From positions 1 to 40,943 of the forward strand of contig CAZJUQ010000043.1 in NCBI GenBank assembly GCA_964549335.1: 40,943 bases of DNA, in the 5' to 3' direction. The notes below the pieces were generated by a model that was not told the DNA's origin, did no database searches, and was given only the letters and a program-made list of their open reading frames with translations. Origin of the DNA: Sulfidibacterium sp964549335. GTDB lineage: Bacteria; Bacteroidota; Bacteroidia; Bacteroidales; F082. This document shows, in pieces, positions 8,771 through 17,059 of this stretch; positions within the stretch are counted from its first letter, which is position 1; every line of letters begins with the position of its first letter. A program made the position numbers and the translations under genes.

Positions 8771-9093
8771 TCTATATGTTTTTTAATTTGACTTATCAAA
8801 TACTCTTTGCTCTGTATTCCCGGCATTTGCATAACGGGTTTTCCATCTTTTAACAGTATCAGGTAAGGTATGTTTCTTACCCCGAAACCGTCGGATAACA
8901 AACGGTTATCACTCACATTTATTTTTCCTATCTTAAGTTTGTCGCCGAACATCATGGCTATCTCCCTGTAAATCCTGTCCTGAGCTATACATGCCGTACA
9001 CCATTCAGCCCAAAAATCAAGGAGAATCAAACCCTTGTGAATATATTCGTCTTTGTTTACGTAATTTATGTCTATAAAATCCACATCCTTCAT
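8767..9093 (-). CDS. Thioredoxin-like protein with WCTAC active site
   Basis: This 108-residue single-domain thioredoxin has no signal peptide or membrane segment. The active site reads DFWAEWCTACIAQ with cysteines at 32 and 35; both middle residues differ from WCGPC, and the Pro that keeps thioredoxin reducing is replaced by Ala. The cis-proline is in NIPYL. The CxxC dipeptide strongly sets redox potential, so this protein probably has a more oxidising potential than thioredoxin, though this is inference. It is the first gene of a two-gene unit with the membrane-anchored thioredoxin, under a well-formed -33/-7 promoter. Confidence 0.85.
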   Translation of the reverse strand: MKDVDFIDINYVNKDEYIHKGLILLDFWAEWCTACIAQDRIYREIAMMFGDKLKIGKINVSDNRLLSDGFGVRNIPYLILLKDGKPVMQMPGIQSKEYLISQIKKHIE

Positions 9094-9101
9094 ACGGGCG
9101 G

Positions 9102-9134
9102 CAAATATAGGGAGAAAATAACATTTAAAGCAAA
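9102..9134 (-). promoter_or_regulatory. Bacteroidota-type promoter of the thioredoxin pair
   Basis: On the minus strand TTTG (9131-9134), 21 bases, then TATATTTG (9102-9109). This fits TTTG-N19-21-TAnnTTTG. The -7 box lies eight bases before the ATG, so the leader would be only a few bases. Confidence 0.55.
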
Positions 9135-9231
9135 AGGAGAATATTCCGTTTTCCGCCGAATAATAGAACGGTCACTTTGTATAATCCTATTAAACCATGC
9201 CGTTTAGCCAGAAAGGTTAATCAATTTATAT

Positions 9232-9239
9232 TAATTTTG
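9232..9239 (+). promoter_or_regulatory. -7-like element upstream of fbp
   Basis: TAATTTTG matches TAnnTTTG, 37 bases before the fbp ATG. A matching -33 box is not clear. Confidence 0.4.
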
Positions 9240-9276
9240 CGGAAATATATATTTCTACACACAACATTAAAAATCC

Positions 9277-11256
9277 ATGAAAAGTTTTGATGATAAAAGT
9301 TATAAAACCGCTGAGCTGACGGCTCAGGCTAAATATTTAAATCTTCTTGCCGAAAAATTTCCCAATGTACAAAGAGCAAGTACCGAAATTATAAACTTAT
9401 CGGCAATATTGAATTTGCCCAAAGGAACTGAACATTTTTTAAGCGATATCCACGGCGAATTTGATACTTTCAGTCATGTTCTTGCCAATGCTTCGGGTGT
9501 TGTAAGGCGCAAAATCGATGATGTTTTCGGAAAAACCATACGCGAAAAAGATAAAAGATTGCTGGCGACGCTAATTTACTACCCGCGCGAAAAACTGGAA
9601 CTTGTACTTGCCAACGAAGACGACCCCGATGAATGGTATGCCATAACATTGCAAAGACTCGCAAAAGTTGCACGTGCGTCGGCAAGTAAATATACCCGCT
9701 CCAAAGTGCGTAAAGCAATGCCGAAAGATTTTGCATATATTATCGACGAGTTGCTAAACGAAAGCGGTGAAGACAAAGAGGAGTATTTCGAAAGTATCAT
9801 AAATACCATTATTTATATAGGCAGGGCAAAAAATTTTATTGTCGCCATTTGCGAATTTATTCAGCATTTACTAATCGACAGACTACACATTATCGGCGAT
9901 ATTTTCGACCGAGGACCCTATCCCGAAAAGGTTATGGACAGAATAATGACATATCATTCGGTAGATATACAGTGGGGCAATCACGATGTGTTGTGGCTGG
10001 GGGCGGCATCGGGCAGCCGTGCTCTCATAGCAAACATGCTTAGAATTTCGCTCCGTTACAACAATCTCGACACTTTGGAAGATGCTTACGGAATAAATCT
10101 TATGCCTCTCGCCACTTTTGCCATGAAACGATATGCCGGTGACCCGTGCGAACTGTTTGAAGCAAAAACCCAAAACGACGAACGCGACGGAAAACTTATA
10201 AGGCAAATGCACAAAGCAATCTCCGTAATACAGTTTAAACTCGAAGGCGAGGTTATTAAACGGAATCCCGATTTTAAAATGGAAGACCGCCTACTTCTCG
10301 ATAAAATCGACTTCGATAAAGGGACAATAAATATCGACGGTAAAACATATGAACTACTCGACAAAAATTTTCCTACCGTAAATCCCCGGAATCCATACAG
10401 TCTTACCGCCGAAGAGCTTGATGTTATTGTGAAACTTGAAAACAGTATAAAAAACAGCGAACGTTTACAAAAACATATTGAGTTTTTGCTTACACACGGA
10501 AGTATGTATTTGACTTTCAACTCCAATTTGCTCTATCACGGATGTATCCCCATGAATAACGACGGCTCTTTTACAAAGGTTTTTGTGGAGAAAGGAAAAT
10601 TTTCGGGTAAGGAGTTGTGCGACAATTACGACCGTGTGGTACGAAAAGCTTATCAACACAGGTTTGTCAAAGGTGAAAACATATCTGCCGATTATATTTG
10701 GTATTTGTGGTGTGGGCCTCATTCGCCACTGTTCGGAAAAGCCAAAATGGCAACATTTGAACGTTATTTTTTAGCCGAAAAAGAGACTCACAAAGAGGCG
10801 CGGAATCCTTACTACAATTTGGCATACAAAGATGAGAAATATTGCAACCTGATACTGAAAGAGTTCGGTCTCGATCCCGTAAAATCACATATTGTAAACG
10901 GACATGTACCGGTTAAGGTTAAAAAAGGCGAAAGCCCGATAAAAGCCAATGGCAAATTGTTCGTTATCGACGGCGGAATGTCTTTGCCCTATCAAAAGGT
11001 TACGGGAGTTTCGGGATACACTTTGATATACAATTCTTACGGTTTGGTTTTGGTTGAACACAAACATTTCGACTCAAAACAAAAAGCCATTGAAGAGGAA
11101 AAAGATATAATTTCCGACAGGGTGTTTATCGAATCGAATGCCAAACGTAAACGTGTTAAAGACACCGACATCGGAAAAGAGATAACCTCTCAAATAGAAG
11201 ATTTGAAAATGCTTCTTGCTGCATTTGCCAAAGGATTGATAAAAGAGAGATTTTAA
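9277..11256 (+). CDS. fbp: Class III fructose-1,6-bisphosphatase
   Basis: The 659-residue product is the length of the Firmicutes-type FBPase family and hydrolyses fructose-1,6-bisphosphate to fructose-6-phosphate in gluconeogenesis. It carries the metallophosphoesterase motifs in order: DIHGEFD (57-63), GDIFDRGPYPEKVMDRI and QWGNHDVLWLGAASGS, and later NGHVPVKVKKGESP and VIDGGMS. These are the metal-binding Asp, His and Asn positions expected for a Mn-dependent enzyme. The start MKSFDDKSYK has a -7 box about 37 bases upstream. An SDR gene follows after 19 bases and is probably co-transcribed. The enzyme type is common in Bacteroidota and clostridia and unrelated to class I FBPases. Confidence 0.95.
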   Translation: MKSFDDKSYKTAELTAQAKYLNLLAEKFPNVQRASTEIINLSAILNLPKGTEHFLSDIHGEFDTFSHVLANASGVVRRKIDDVFGKTIREKDKRLLATLIYYPREKLELVLANEDDPDEWYAITLQRLAKVARASASKYTRSKVRKAMPKDFAYIIDELLNESGEDKEEYFESIINTIIYIGRAKNFIVAICEFIQHLLIDRLHIIGDIFDRGPYPEKVMDRIMTYHSVDIQWGNHDVLWLGAASGSRALIANMLRISLRYNNLDTLEDAYGINLMPLATFAMKRYAGDPCELFEAKTQNDERDGKLIRQMHKAISVIQFKLEGEVIKRNPDFKMEDRLLLDKIDFDKGTINIDGKTYELLDKNFPTVNPRNPYSLTAEELDVIVKLENSIKNSERLQKHIEFLLTHGSMYLTFNSNLLYHGCIPMNNDGSFTKVFVEKGKFSGKELCDNYDRVVRKAYQHRFVKGENISADYIWYLWCGPHSPLFGKAKMATFERYFLAEKETHKEARNPYYNLAYKDEKYCNLILKEFGLDPVKSHIVNGHVPVKVKKGESPIKANGKLFVIDGGMSLPYQKVTGVSGYTLIYNSYGLVLVEHKHFDSKQKAIEEEKDIISDRVFIESNAKRKRVKDTDIGKEITSQIEDLKMLLAAFAKGLIKERF

Positions 11257-11275
11257 CAATAAAAAAGAAGAAAAT

Positions 11276-12046
11276 ATGAAAACGGTTTTAATTACGGGAG
11301 CCACAAGCGGAATAGGTTTGGCCTGTGCATACAAATTTGCCGGAAACGGCTATTATACAATTTTAACGGGCCGCAGATGCGAAAAGTTGGAAAAGATTGC
11401 ATCGGATATCGATGGTAAGTATGGCAACGGTGTAAAGACTCTCTGTTTCGATATCAGGGAAAAAAGCGAGGTTTTTGCCGCGGTAGAAGAAATTAAATCG
11501 GCTGGTCTTGAGGTGGACGTTTTGATTAATAATGCAGGTTTGGCTGTTGGACTTAACAAAATCCAGCAGGGGGATATTGACGACTGGGAACGTATGATAG
11601 ATACAAATATAAAAGGGTTGTTGTATGTTTCGCGTGCTCTGTTGCCTATGATGACAAAACGGAAAAGCGGACATGTAATAAACATAGGCTCTATTGCAGG
11701 ACGCGAGGTTTATCCCAACGGAAATGTTTATTGTGCTACTAAATTCGCCGTCGATGCTCTTACCAAAGCAATGCGCATAGATACCCTTGAAAGCGGAATT
11801 AAAGTTACACAGATAGCTCCCGGCGCGGTAGAAACGGAGTTTTCGATAGTCCGTTTTAAAGGCGACGAAGATAAAGCCAAATCGGTATATAAAGGTTACG
11901 AACCCTTACATCCCGGGGATATTGCCGAGGTTTGTTATTATGTTACCACTTTGCCTCCGCACGTAAATATTAACGATATGCTGGTAATGCCGGTGGCACA
12001 GGCAAATGCCACACTCTTTCACAAAGAGCCCGGGAAAACAAACTGA
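11276..12046 (+). CDS. YdfG-like short-chain dehydrogenase/reductase
   Basis: The 256-residue classical SDR has nucleotide-binding TGATSGIG at 7-14, with TGRR at 31-34, where the arginines suggest NADP(H) preference. NNAG is at 85-88, and the catalytic Ser139, Tyr152 and Lys156 sit in YCATK. The PGAVETEFS stretch and PVAQANAT-like tail are typical of the YdfG group, which oxidises serine, allo-threonine and 3-hydroxy acids. The true substrate is not evident from sequence. It follows fbp by 19 bases. The next gene, hypE, converges from the other strand. Confidence 0.85.
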   Translation: MKTVLITGATSGIGLACAYKFAGNGYYTILTGRRCEKLEKIASDIDGKYGNGVKTLCFDIREKSEVFAAVEEIKSAGLEVDVLINNAGLAVGLNKIQQGDIDDWERMIDTNIKGLLYVSRALLPMMTKRKSGHVINIGSIAGREVYPNGNVYCATKFAVDALTKAMRIDTLESGIKVTQIAPGAVETEFSIVRFKGDEDKAKSVYKGYEPLHPGDIAEVCYYVTTLPPHVNINDMLVMPVAQANATLFHKEPGKTN

Positions 12047-12312
12047 CAGGATACAGGTTGTAATGCTTAACATAACACCTGATTGCCGGAGGTATTGTGC
12101 TTTTAAGTTATGCACAAGCTATAAACAGAGAAAACGGAATGATAAATTTGCTACAGGAAAATATGAAAATGAGAGCCGCGCACAAATAGCACATTTGGTT
12201 TTAGCCGACACACAAAAGCCAAACCGCAAAACCCAAAGAGCTATATTTGGTGATAAACCGGTATATAAAATTTATGTTTACACAGTTTTGCGGATACTGT
12301 CAGCAATTGGTT
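12047..12312. other. Non-coding gap between converging SDR and hypE genes
   Basis: This 266-base gap holds no convincing gene. A frame at 12006-12356 crosses into both neighbours and looks like chance. A weak ACAGT/ACTGT stem near 12282-12300 is the only structure seen. Confidence 0.4.
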
Positions 12313-13329
12313 TTAACATATTCTCGGTAATTGTTCTCCCGCAAGAACATCGATAATACGGCGACCTCCTATGGTTGTAGTAATCCAGCCTTTGCCCGGA
12401 TGCTCATCACAAATTTCACCTATAACGGCAGCCTCTTTACCCTCCCGTGTTGTTTTGAGGACTTCTACAATTTTTTCGGCATCGCGGGCCGGAGCTATAA
12501 TGATAACCTTTCCTTCGTTGGCCACATAAAACGGGTCGAAACCGAGCATCTCGCACAGTCCTTTAACGCTTTCGTGAACCGGCACCGCTTCTTCATATAT
12601 ATTAATACCGAAATCTTTATTTTTCACTATTTCGGAAAGAACCGTTGAAATACCGCCGCGAGTTGCATCGCGCATAAATTTCACGTCGTTGCACACCTTA
12701 AAAACCTTTTCAATCATTTTATTTAACGAGGCGCAATCGGACGAAATATCGGTAGAGATATTTAAATCTTTACGTTTTCCCATTATTGTCATGCCGTGGT
12801 CGCCAATACTACCGTTAATAATGATTTTATCACCTTTTTTTATCTTTTTTCCCGATGAAATATCACGCCTCTCTCCGGGCAGCAATCCGATTCCCGATGT
12901 GTTTATAAAAATTTTGTCGCATTTGCCCTTGTCCACAACCTTTGTGTCACCCGTAACTATTTTTACTCCCGCGTTTTCGGCTTCACGTGCCATGGAGACA
13001 ACAATTTTTTCCAAATCGGAGTAGGGGAGTCCCTCTTCTATGATAAATCCTGCACTCAACCATAAAGGTTTTGCTCCGGAAACGGCCAAATCGTTTACCG
13101 TACCGGCTACGGCAAGTTTACCGATATTACCGCCCGGAAAAAATAGGGGATCAACTACAAACGAATCGGTTGTAAAACTTATTAATCCTCCGTCAACAGG
13201 CAAAACGGACGAGTCTCCTTGCTGTTGCAGCAGGTCGTTATCAAAATGTTTAAAGAACAGCGATTCTATCAATTCGGAGGTTAGTTTTCCGCCGCTACCG
13301 TGCCCCAGCAATATGTTTTTGCTTTTCAT
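12313..13329 (-). CDS. hypE: Hydrogenase maturation protein HypE
   Basis: The 338-residue protein is an AIR-synthase-like ATPase. The N-terminus has LGHGSGGKLTSELIE; later come DSFVVDPLFFPGGNIGKLA, GDHGMTIM and MRDATRGGISTVL. The C-terminus is PRIC, the conserved tail whose last Cys is carbamoylated by HypF and then dehydrated to a thiocyanate. HypE therefore supplies the cyanide ligand for the NiFe-hydrogenase Fe(CN)2CO group. It is complete, with the cysteine intact. It follows hypD after 111 bases on the same strand. Confidence 0.95.
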   Translation of the reverse strand: MKSKNILLGHGSGGKLTSELIESLFFKHFDNDLLQQQGDSSVLPVDGGLISFTTDSFVVDPLFFPGGNIGKLAVAGTVNDLAVSGAKPLWLSAGFIIEEGLPYSDLEKIVVSMAREAENAGVKIVTGDTKVVDKGKCDKIFINTSGIGLLPGERRDISSGKKIKKGDKIIINGSIGDHGMTIMGKRKDLNISTDISSDCASLNKMIEKVFKVCNDVKFMRDATRGGISTVLSEIVKNKDFGINIYEEAVPVHESVKGLCEMLGFDPFYVANEGKVIIIAPARDAEKIVEVLKTTREGKEAAVIGEICDEHPGKGWITTTIGGRRIIDVLAGEQLPRIC

Positions 13330-13440
13330 ATGTTTCTGCTTTTATTCTTTATGCGTTAATGTTATTTTTCCTTTATACTTGGTTTTACCGTTTTTATTGT
13401 CCAATATTTACCGAAAACAGCAGCATTTGTCTATTTGAAG

Positions 13441-14520
13441 TTATCTTCCATACTTGTAAAAAGCGTGGCAAGCACCTTCGGATGATACCATACAGGGGCC
13501 AACAGGGTCGGCAGGAGTACAGCCCGCGGCAAAAAGTTTGCAATCGGCAGGCGTGGCAATACCTTTTAACACCTCACCGCAAATACAAGCTTTATCTTTT
13601 CTTGTGGGTTCCACATCCACCCTGAATGCGACTTCGGCATCGAAAGCGGCATATTTTTTCTTGATTTTCAGACCGCTGTTTTTTAAAACCCCCAGGCCGC
13701 GCCACCAGTCGTTTCTCGGCTCAAACACCTCGTACATAACTTTTTGAGCCTCAATGTTGCCATTGGGGTTAACGGCGCGTTTGTATTGTATTTCCACGGC
13801 GGGACGCTTTTCCTCAACCTGTTTTACAAGCATTAATATTGTTTGCAGAATGTCGGTTGGTTCAAAACCCGACACAACCACACCGAGTCCGAATTTTTCA
13901 GGAATAAAATCATAAATTCCCGTTCCGGCAATAACGGTCACATGTCCCGGACCGATATAACCGTCGATTTTAACCTCTTCGTCAATAAGCGCTTCCATAG
14001 CGGGCGGCATTACCTTATGGGCACTGAAAACGAAAAAGTTTTTCAATCCTTTGGCTTTTGCGGTAATAATACCCACGGCACTTCCCGGGGTAGTGGTTTC
14101 AAAACCTATTCCGAGAAAAATCACATTTTTATCCCTGTTTCGTGCAGCAATCTCCACGGCGTCCAATATTGAATAGACTATTCTAACATCGCCTCCCGCA
14201 GCTTTTTCTTTTTCCAAAGACGAAGAGGAACCCGGAACCCTTATTAAATCGCCGTAAGTGGTTATTATTGTGCCGGGCATTCGCGAATATGCAACCGCTT
14301 GATCTATATATTTCCTGTCGGTTACACAGACAGGGCACCCCGGTCCTGATATCAATCGTATATTTTCCGGTAAAAGCGATGGTATCCCGAATTTTTGAAT
14401 ACTCATCGTGTGTCCGCCGCAAACCTCCATAAATGTAACTTCCTTTTTCGAAATACGCTTTATCTCGCTTACCAGTACTTCAACTTTTTTTCTGTCCCTG
14501 TATTCATCTATATATTTCAT
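13441..14520 (-). CDS. hypD: Hydrogenase maturation protein HypD
   Basis: The 359-residue HypD carries the invariant motifs: CGGHT (Cys34), GPGCPVC (Cys62 and Cys65), GFETTTPGSA and the cysteine-rich C-terminus with Cys at 312, 314, 327, 334, 343 and 351, which hold the 4Fe-4S cluster. HypD, with HypC, is the scaffold on which Fe(CN)2CO is assembled using cyanide from HypE. No hypC is adjacent, although it usually sits directly upstream of hypD. The gene lies between hypF and hypE with gaps of 86 and 111 bases, consistent with one transcript. Confidence 0.96.
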   Translation of the reverse strand: MKYIDEYRDRKKVEVLVSEIKRISKKEVTFMEVCGGHTMSIQKFGIPSLLPENIRLISGPGCPVCVTDRKYIDQAVAYSRMPGTIITTYGDLIRVPGSSSSLEKEKAAGGDVRIVYSILDAVEIAARNRDKNVIFLGIGFETTTPGSAVGIITAKAKGLKNFFVFSAHKVMPPAMEALIDEEVKIDGYIGPGHVTVIAGTGIYDFIPEKFGLGVVVSGFEPTDILQTILMLVKQVEEKRPAVEIQYKRAVNPNGNIEAQKVMYEVFEPRNDWWRGLGVLKNSGLKIKKKYAAFDAEVAFRVDVEPTRKDKACICGEVLKGIATPADCKLFAAGCTPADPVGPCMVSSEGACHAFYKYGR

Positions 14521-14606
14521 ATGTTATTAATTTTCTTGATTTTAATTAACCGGCATTGTGACGGTTAAATGTTTTTTCCGTAAAAAGCCTCTCTTTTTTA
14601 TTTTTA

Positions 14607-16895
14607 TTAACCGATTTCATCATTATTATCGTTTTTGACATTTAAACGGTATGCCGCAACGGCCAATTGTCCGAGGGATATACCGGCATCGTTGGAGGGA
14701 ACTTTTTGATGGACGAAAACCTCAAAACCTTCTTGTTTCAATTTTTGTTCTGTTGCTTTGCACAGGTATCCGTTTTGGAATGTTCCCCCCGATAAAACCA
14801 CTTTGTTAATTCCCGTCTCTTTTCTGATTGTTATTGCAGTGTTTACTGAAACCCGTACAATTGTATTATGGAATTTCGCCGAAATAATCCGTGTTTCAAT
14901 GTTTTTTTTAATATCATCAACTATTTCTTTAACGGTGCACTTAAAATCGAGTGTTTTACCCGTTGAAAAATTGTAATATTCCGTTGTTTCGAAATTGGAT
15001 ATTGCATCTTCGAGTCGCATGGGAGCTTCGGCATGAAAACTGCTTACGGTACAAATATTCAGTATGGCACTAACGGCATCAAAGAGACGCCCTGCCGACG
15101 AACTCAGGGGCGAATTAACCTTTTTGTCAATCATACTGATAATAAACTCGGTTTTTTCAGGATTCAAATTTTCAACAAAAGGAATTTTCAGGTTAAAGAA
15201 CTCTTTTCCGAAAACACTGTAAAGATACGAAACCGCTGTTCGCCACGGTTCTTTCGTCACTTTGTCGCCGCCAGGCAAAGGGATATAATCGAAATGCGAG
15301 TGTCTTTTGAAGTTTGAAAAATCACCGCTAAAAAATTCGCCGCCCCAAATATTTCCGTCGGTACCGAGGCCGGTGCCGTCGAATATTATACCTATAACCG
15401 GTCCTGCAAGTCTGTTTTCGGCCATACATGCAGCCATATGAGCGTGGTGGTGCTGTATTCTCAAAACGGGTAAATTTTGTTCCCGGGCATATTGCGTCGA
15501 AAGGTAGTCGGGGTGAAAATCGCATGCAACCGCTTTGGGAGAGAATTTAAAGAGTTTTTTATACCTCGAAATACTCTCTTCGAAAAAATCGAGCGTTTCT
15601 GCGTTTTTCAAATCGCCGATATGCTGCGACAATATGGCTTGCGAAGTTCTGCCTATACAAAAAGTATTGACAAGTTCCGCGCCGGTGGCAAGGATGCCGT
15701 CAACGTCGAAGCCGAGTCTTACCGGTGAAGGAGCGTATCCGCGCGAACGTCTGATTAATCTGGGTATTCCGTTCACGGCAAAAGCCAGCGAATCGTCGGC
15801 TCTGTTGTATATCTCCCTGTTGTATGTTATTATCGCCTCTATCTTGTTATTAAAAAGTTCGACGGCTTTTTCATTTTCTATAATAATAGGCTCGCCCGCA
15901 ATGTTGGCGCTTGTAAATACCAAAGCATCGCATTTTGTTTTTTCGAACAAAAGGTAATGGAAAGGCATATAGGGTAGGAGTGCCCCTACCGTTGAAAAAC
16001 CTGCCGAGACGCTTTTTGCCAAACTTTTTTTTGTTTTGAGTATCACTATGGGGCGACGCCAAGAGGTGAGCAGCGCCTCTTCGGAACGGTTTACGTAAGC
16101 ATATTTTTTTAAAATGTTAATATGGCGGAACAGTACCGCCAAAGGTTTTCCGTCGCGGTGTTTGCTGTTGCGCAACTTGGCGACGGCATTTTCGTTACCG
16201 GCATCGCAAACAAGGGTATATCCCCCCATACCTTTCAGGGCTATGGTTCCGCCGGCTTCTATCAAGGCAGACGCTGTTTCGAGCAGCAGGTTCAAATCTT
16301 CTATCTTTTTATTTCCCGAAACAAAACTGTAATGCGGTCCGCAATGGTTACAAGCCACAGGTTGAGCATGAAAGCGACGGTCGGCAACATCTTTGTACTC
16401 TTGACTGCATTTGTCGCACATATCGAATGGCGACATGGTTGTGTTTTTTCTGTCGTATGGCAACTCTTTTATTATGGTAAACCGTGGCCCGCAATTGGTA
16501 CAATTGATAAATGGATAGTTTATGCGGTGCTTCTGTCTTTTCATATCTTCCAAACACGCCTCACATACGGCAATGTCGGGACTTATTTCGGTTATTTCGT
16601 CGGTAATGTGGTTGTTATCGCTTCTTACAATTCTGAAATCGTTGAAATTTACAAATGAATTTTCTTTTACATCTATTTTTTCGATAACTGCCGCTTCGGG
16701 TGCGAGGTTACGCACTTGGTTAACAAACTCTTCAATTTCCTCTGGATTCCCGTTTAGTTTAACAAAAACTCCGTCGTTCCTGTTATCAACATTTCCGCAA
16801 AGATTAAGTTTTTTTGCAATCCGGTAAACGAATGGGCGGAAGCCTACCCCTTGTACCAAACCCGTAATACGTATGTTGTATGTCTTTCTTTGCAT
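14607..16895 (-). CDS. hypF: Carbamoyltransferase HypF
   Basis: The 762-residue protein has the complete HypF order: an N-terminal acylphosphatase domain (GLVQGVGFRPFVYRIA, Arg20); two zinc-finger-like motifs with paired cysteines at 111/114/132/135 and 160/163/182/185; a YrdC-like domain at about 205-385; and a Kae1-like domain with the HHHAHMAACMAE metal site. It uses carbamoyl phosphate and ATP to carbamoylate the HypE C-terminal cysteine. It is the first gene of hypF-hypD-hypE. A -7 element sits 20 bases before the start and overlaps an inverted repeat, a possible regulator site. hypA, hypB and hypC, and any hydrogenase structural gene, are missing from the window. Confidence 0.96.
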   Translation of the reverse strand: MQRKTYNIRITGLVQGVGFRPFVYRIAKKLNLCGNVDNRNDGVFVKLNGNPEEIEEFVNQVRNLAPEAAVIEKIDVKENSFVNFNDFRIVRSDNNHITDEITEISPDIAVCEACLEDMKRQKHRINYPFINCTNCGPRFTIIKELPYDRKNTTMSPFDMCDKCSQEYKDVADRRFHAQPVACNHCGPHYSFVSGNKKIEDLNLLLETASALIEAGGTIALKGMGGYTLVCDAGNENAVAKLRNSKHRDGKPLAVLFRHINILKKYAYVNRSEEALLTSWRRPIVILKTKKSLAKSVSAGFSTVGALLPYMPFHYLLFEKTKCDALVFTSANIAGEPIIIENEKAVELFNNKIEAIITYNREIYNRADDSLAFAVNGIPRLIRRSRGYAPSPVRLGFDVDGILATGAELVNTFCIGRTSQAILSQHIGDLKNAETLDFFEESISRYKKLFKFSPKAVACDFHPDYLSTQYAREQNLPVLRIQHHHAHMAACMAENRLAGPVIGIIFDGTGLGTDGNIWGGEFFSGDFSNFKRHSHFDYIPLPGGDKVTKEPWRTAVSYLYSVFGKEFFNLKIPFVENLNPEKTEFIISMIDKKVNSPLSSSAGRLFDAVSAILNICTVSSFHAEAPMRLEDAISNFETTEYYNFSTGKTLDFKCTVKEIVDDIKKNIETRIISAKFHNTIVRVSVNTAITIRKETGINKVVLSGGTFQNGYLCKATEQKLKQEGFEVFVHQKVPSNDAGISLGQLAVAAYRLNVKNDNNDEIG

Positions 16896-16914
16896 CTTGT
16901 TATATATTCAAGGG

Positions 16915-16948
16915 CAAAGATAAGAGTGTTTTGTTAACAAATTAACAA
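16915..16948 (-). promoter_or_regulatory. hypF promoter with inverted repeat over its -33 region
   Basis: The minus strand has TATCTTTG (16915-16922) as a -7 box, 20 bases before the ATG. Just upstream lies TTGTTA-N6-TAACAA (16931-16948), which also contains the perfect palindrome TTGTTAACAA (16931-16940). The dyad resembles CRP/FNR-type operators in form, but the consensus match is not exact. Its centre is near -30, which would favour repression or unusual activation. Confidence 0.4.
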
Positions 16949-17059
16949 TAAGATAATCTTTTTTATCAACATTCGGAGATACATCATTTTTTGCAATGAA
17001 GCAGCATCTTTAAAAGCTCAAAGGCAGATTGTTAGCCAATGATTTAAGGAAAGCCGGAA

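Noticed and set aside
12006..12356. 116-residue plus-strand frame spanning the gap after the SDR
   Set aside because: Overlaps the ends of two well-supported genes and has no recognisable domain or promoter.
14521..14606. Possible hypC between hypF and hypD
   Set aside because: The 86-base gap is too short for a protein of about 80 residues, and no MCL-type start is present.
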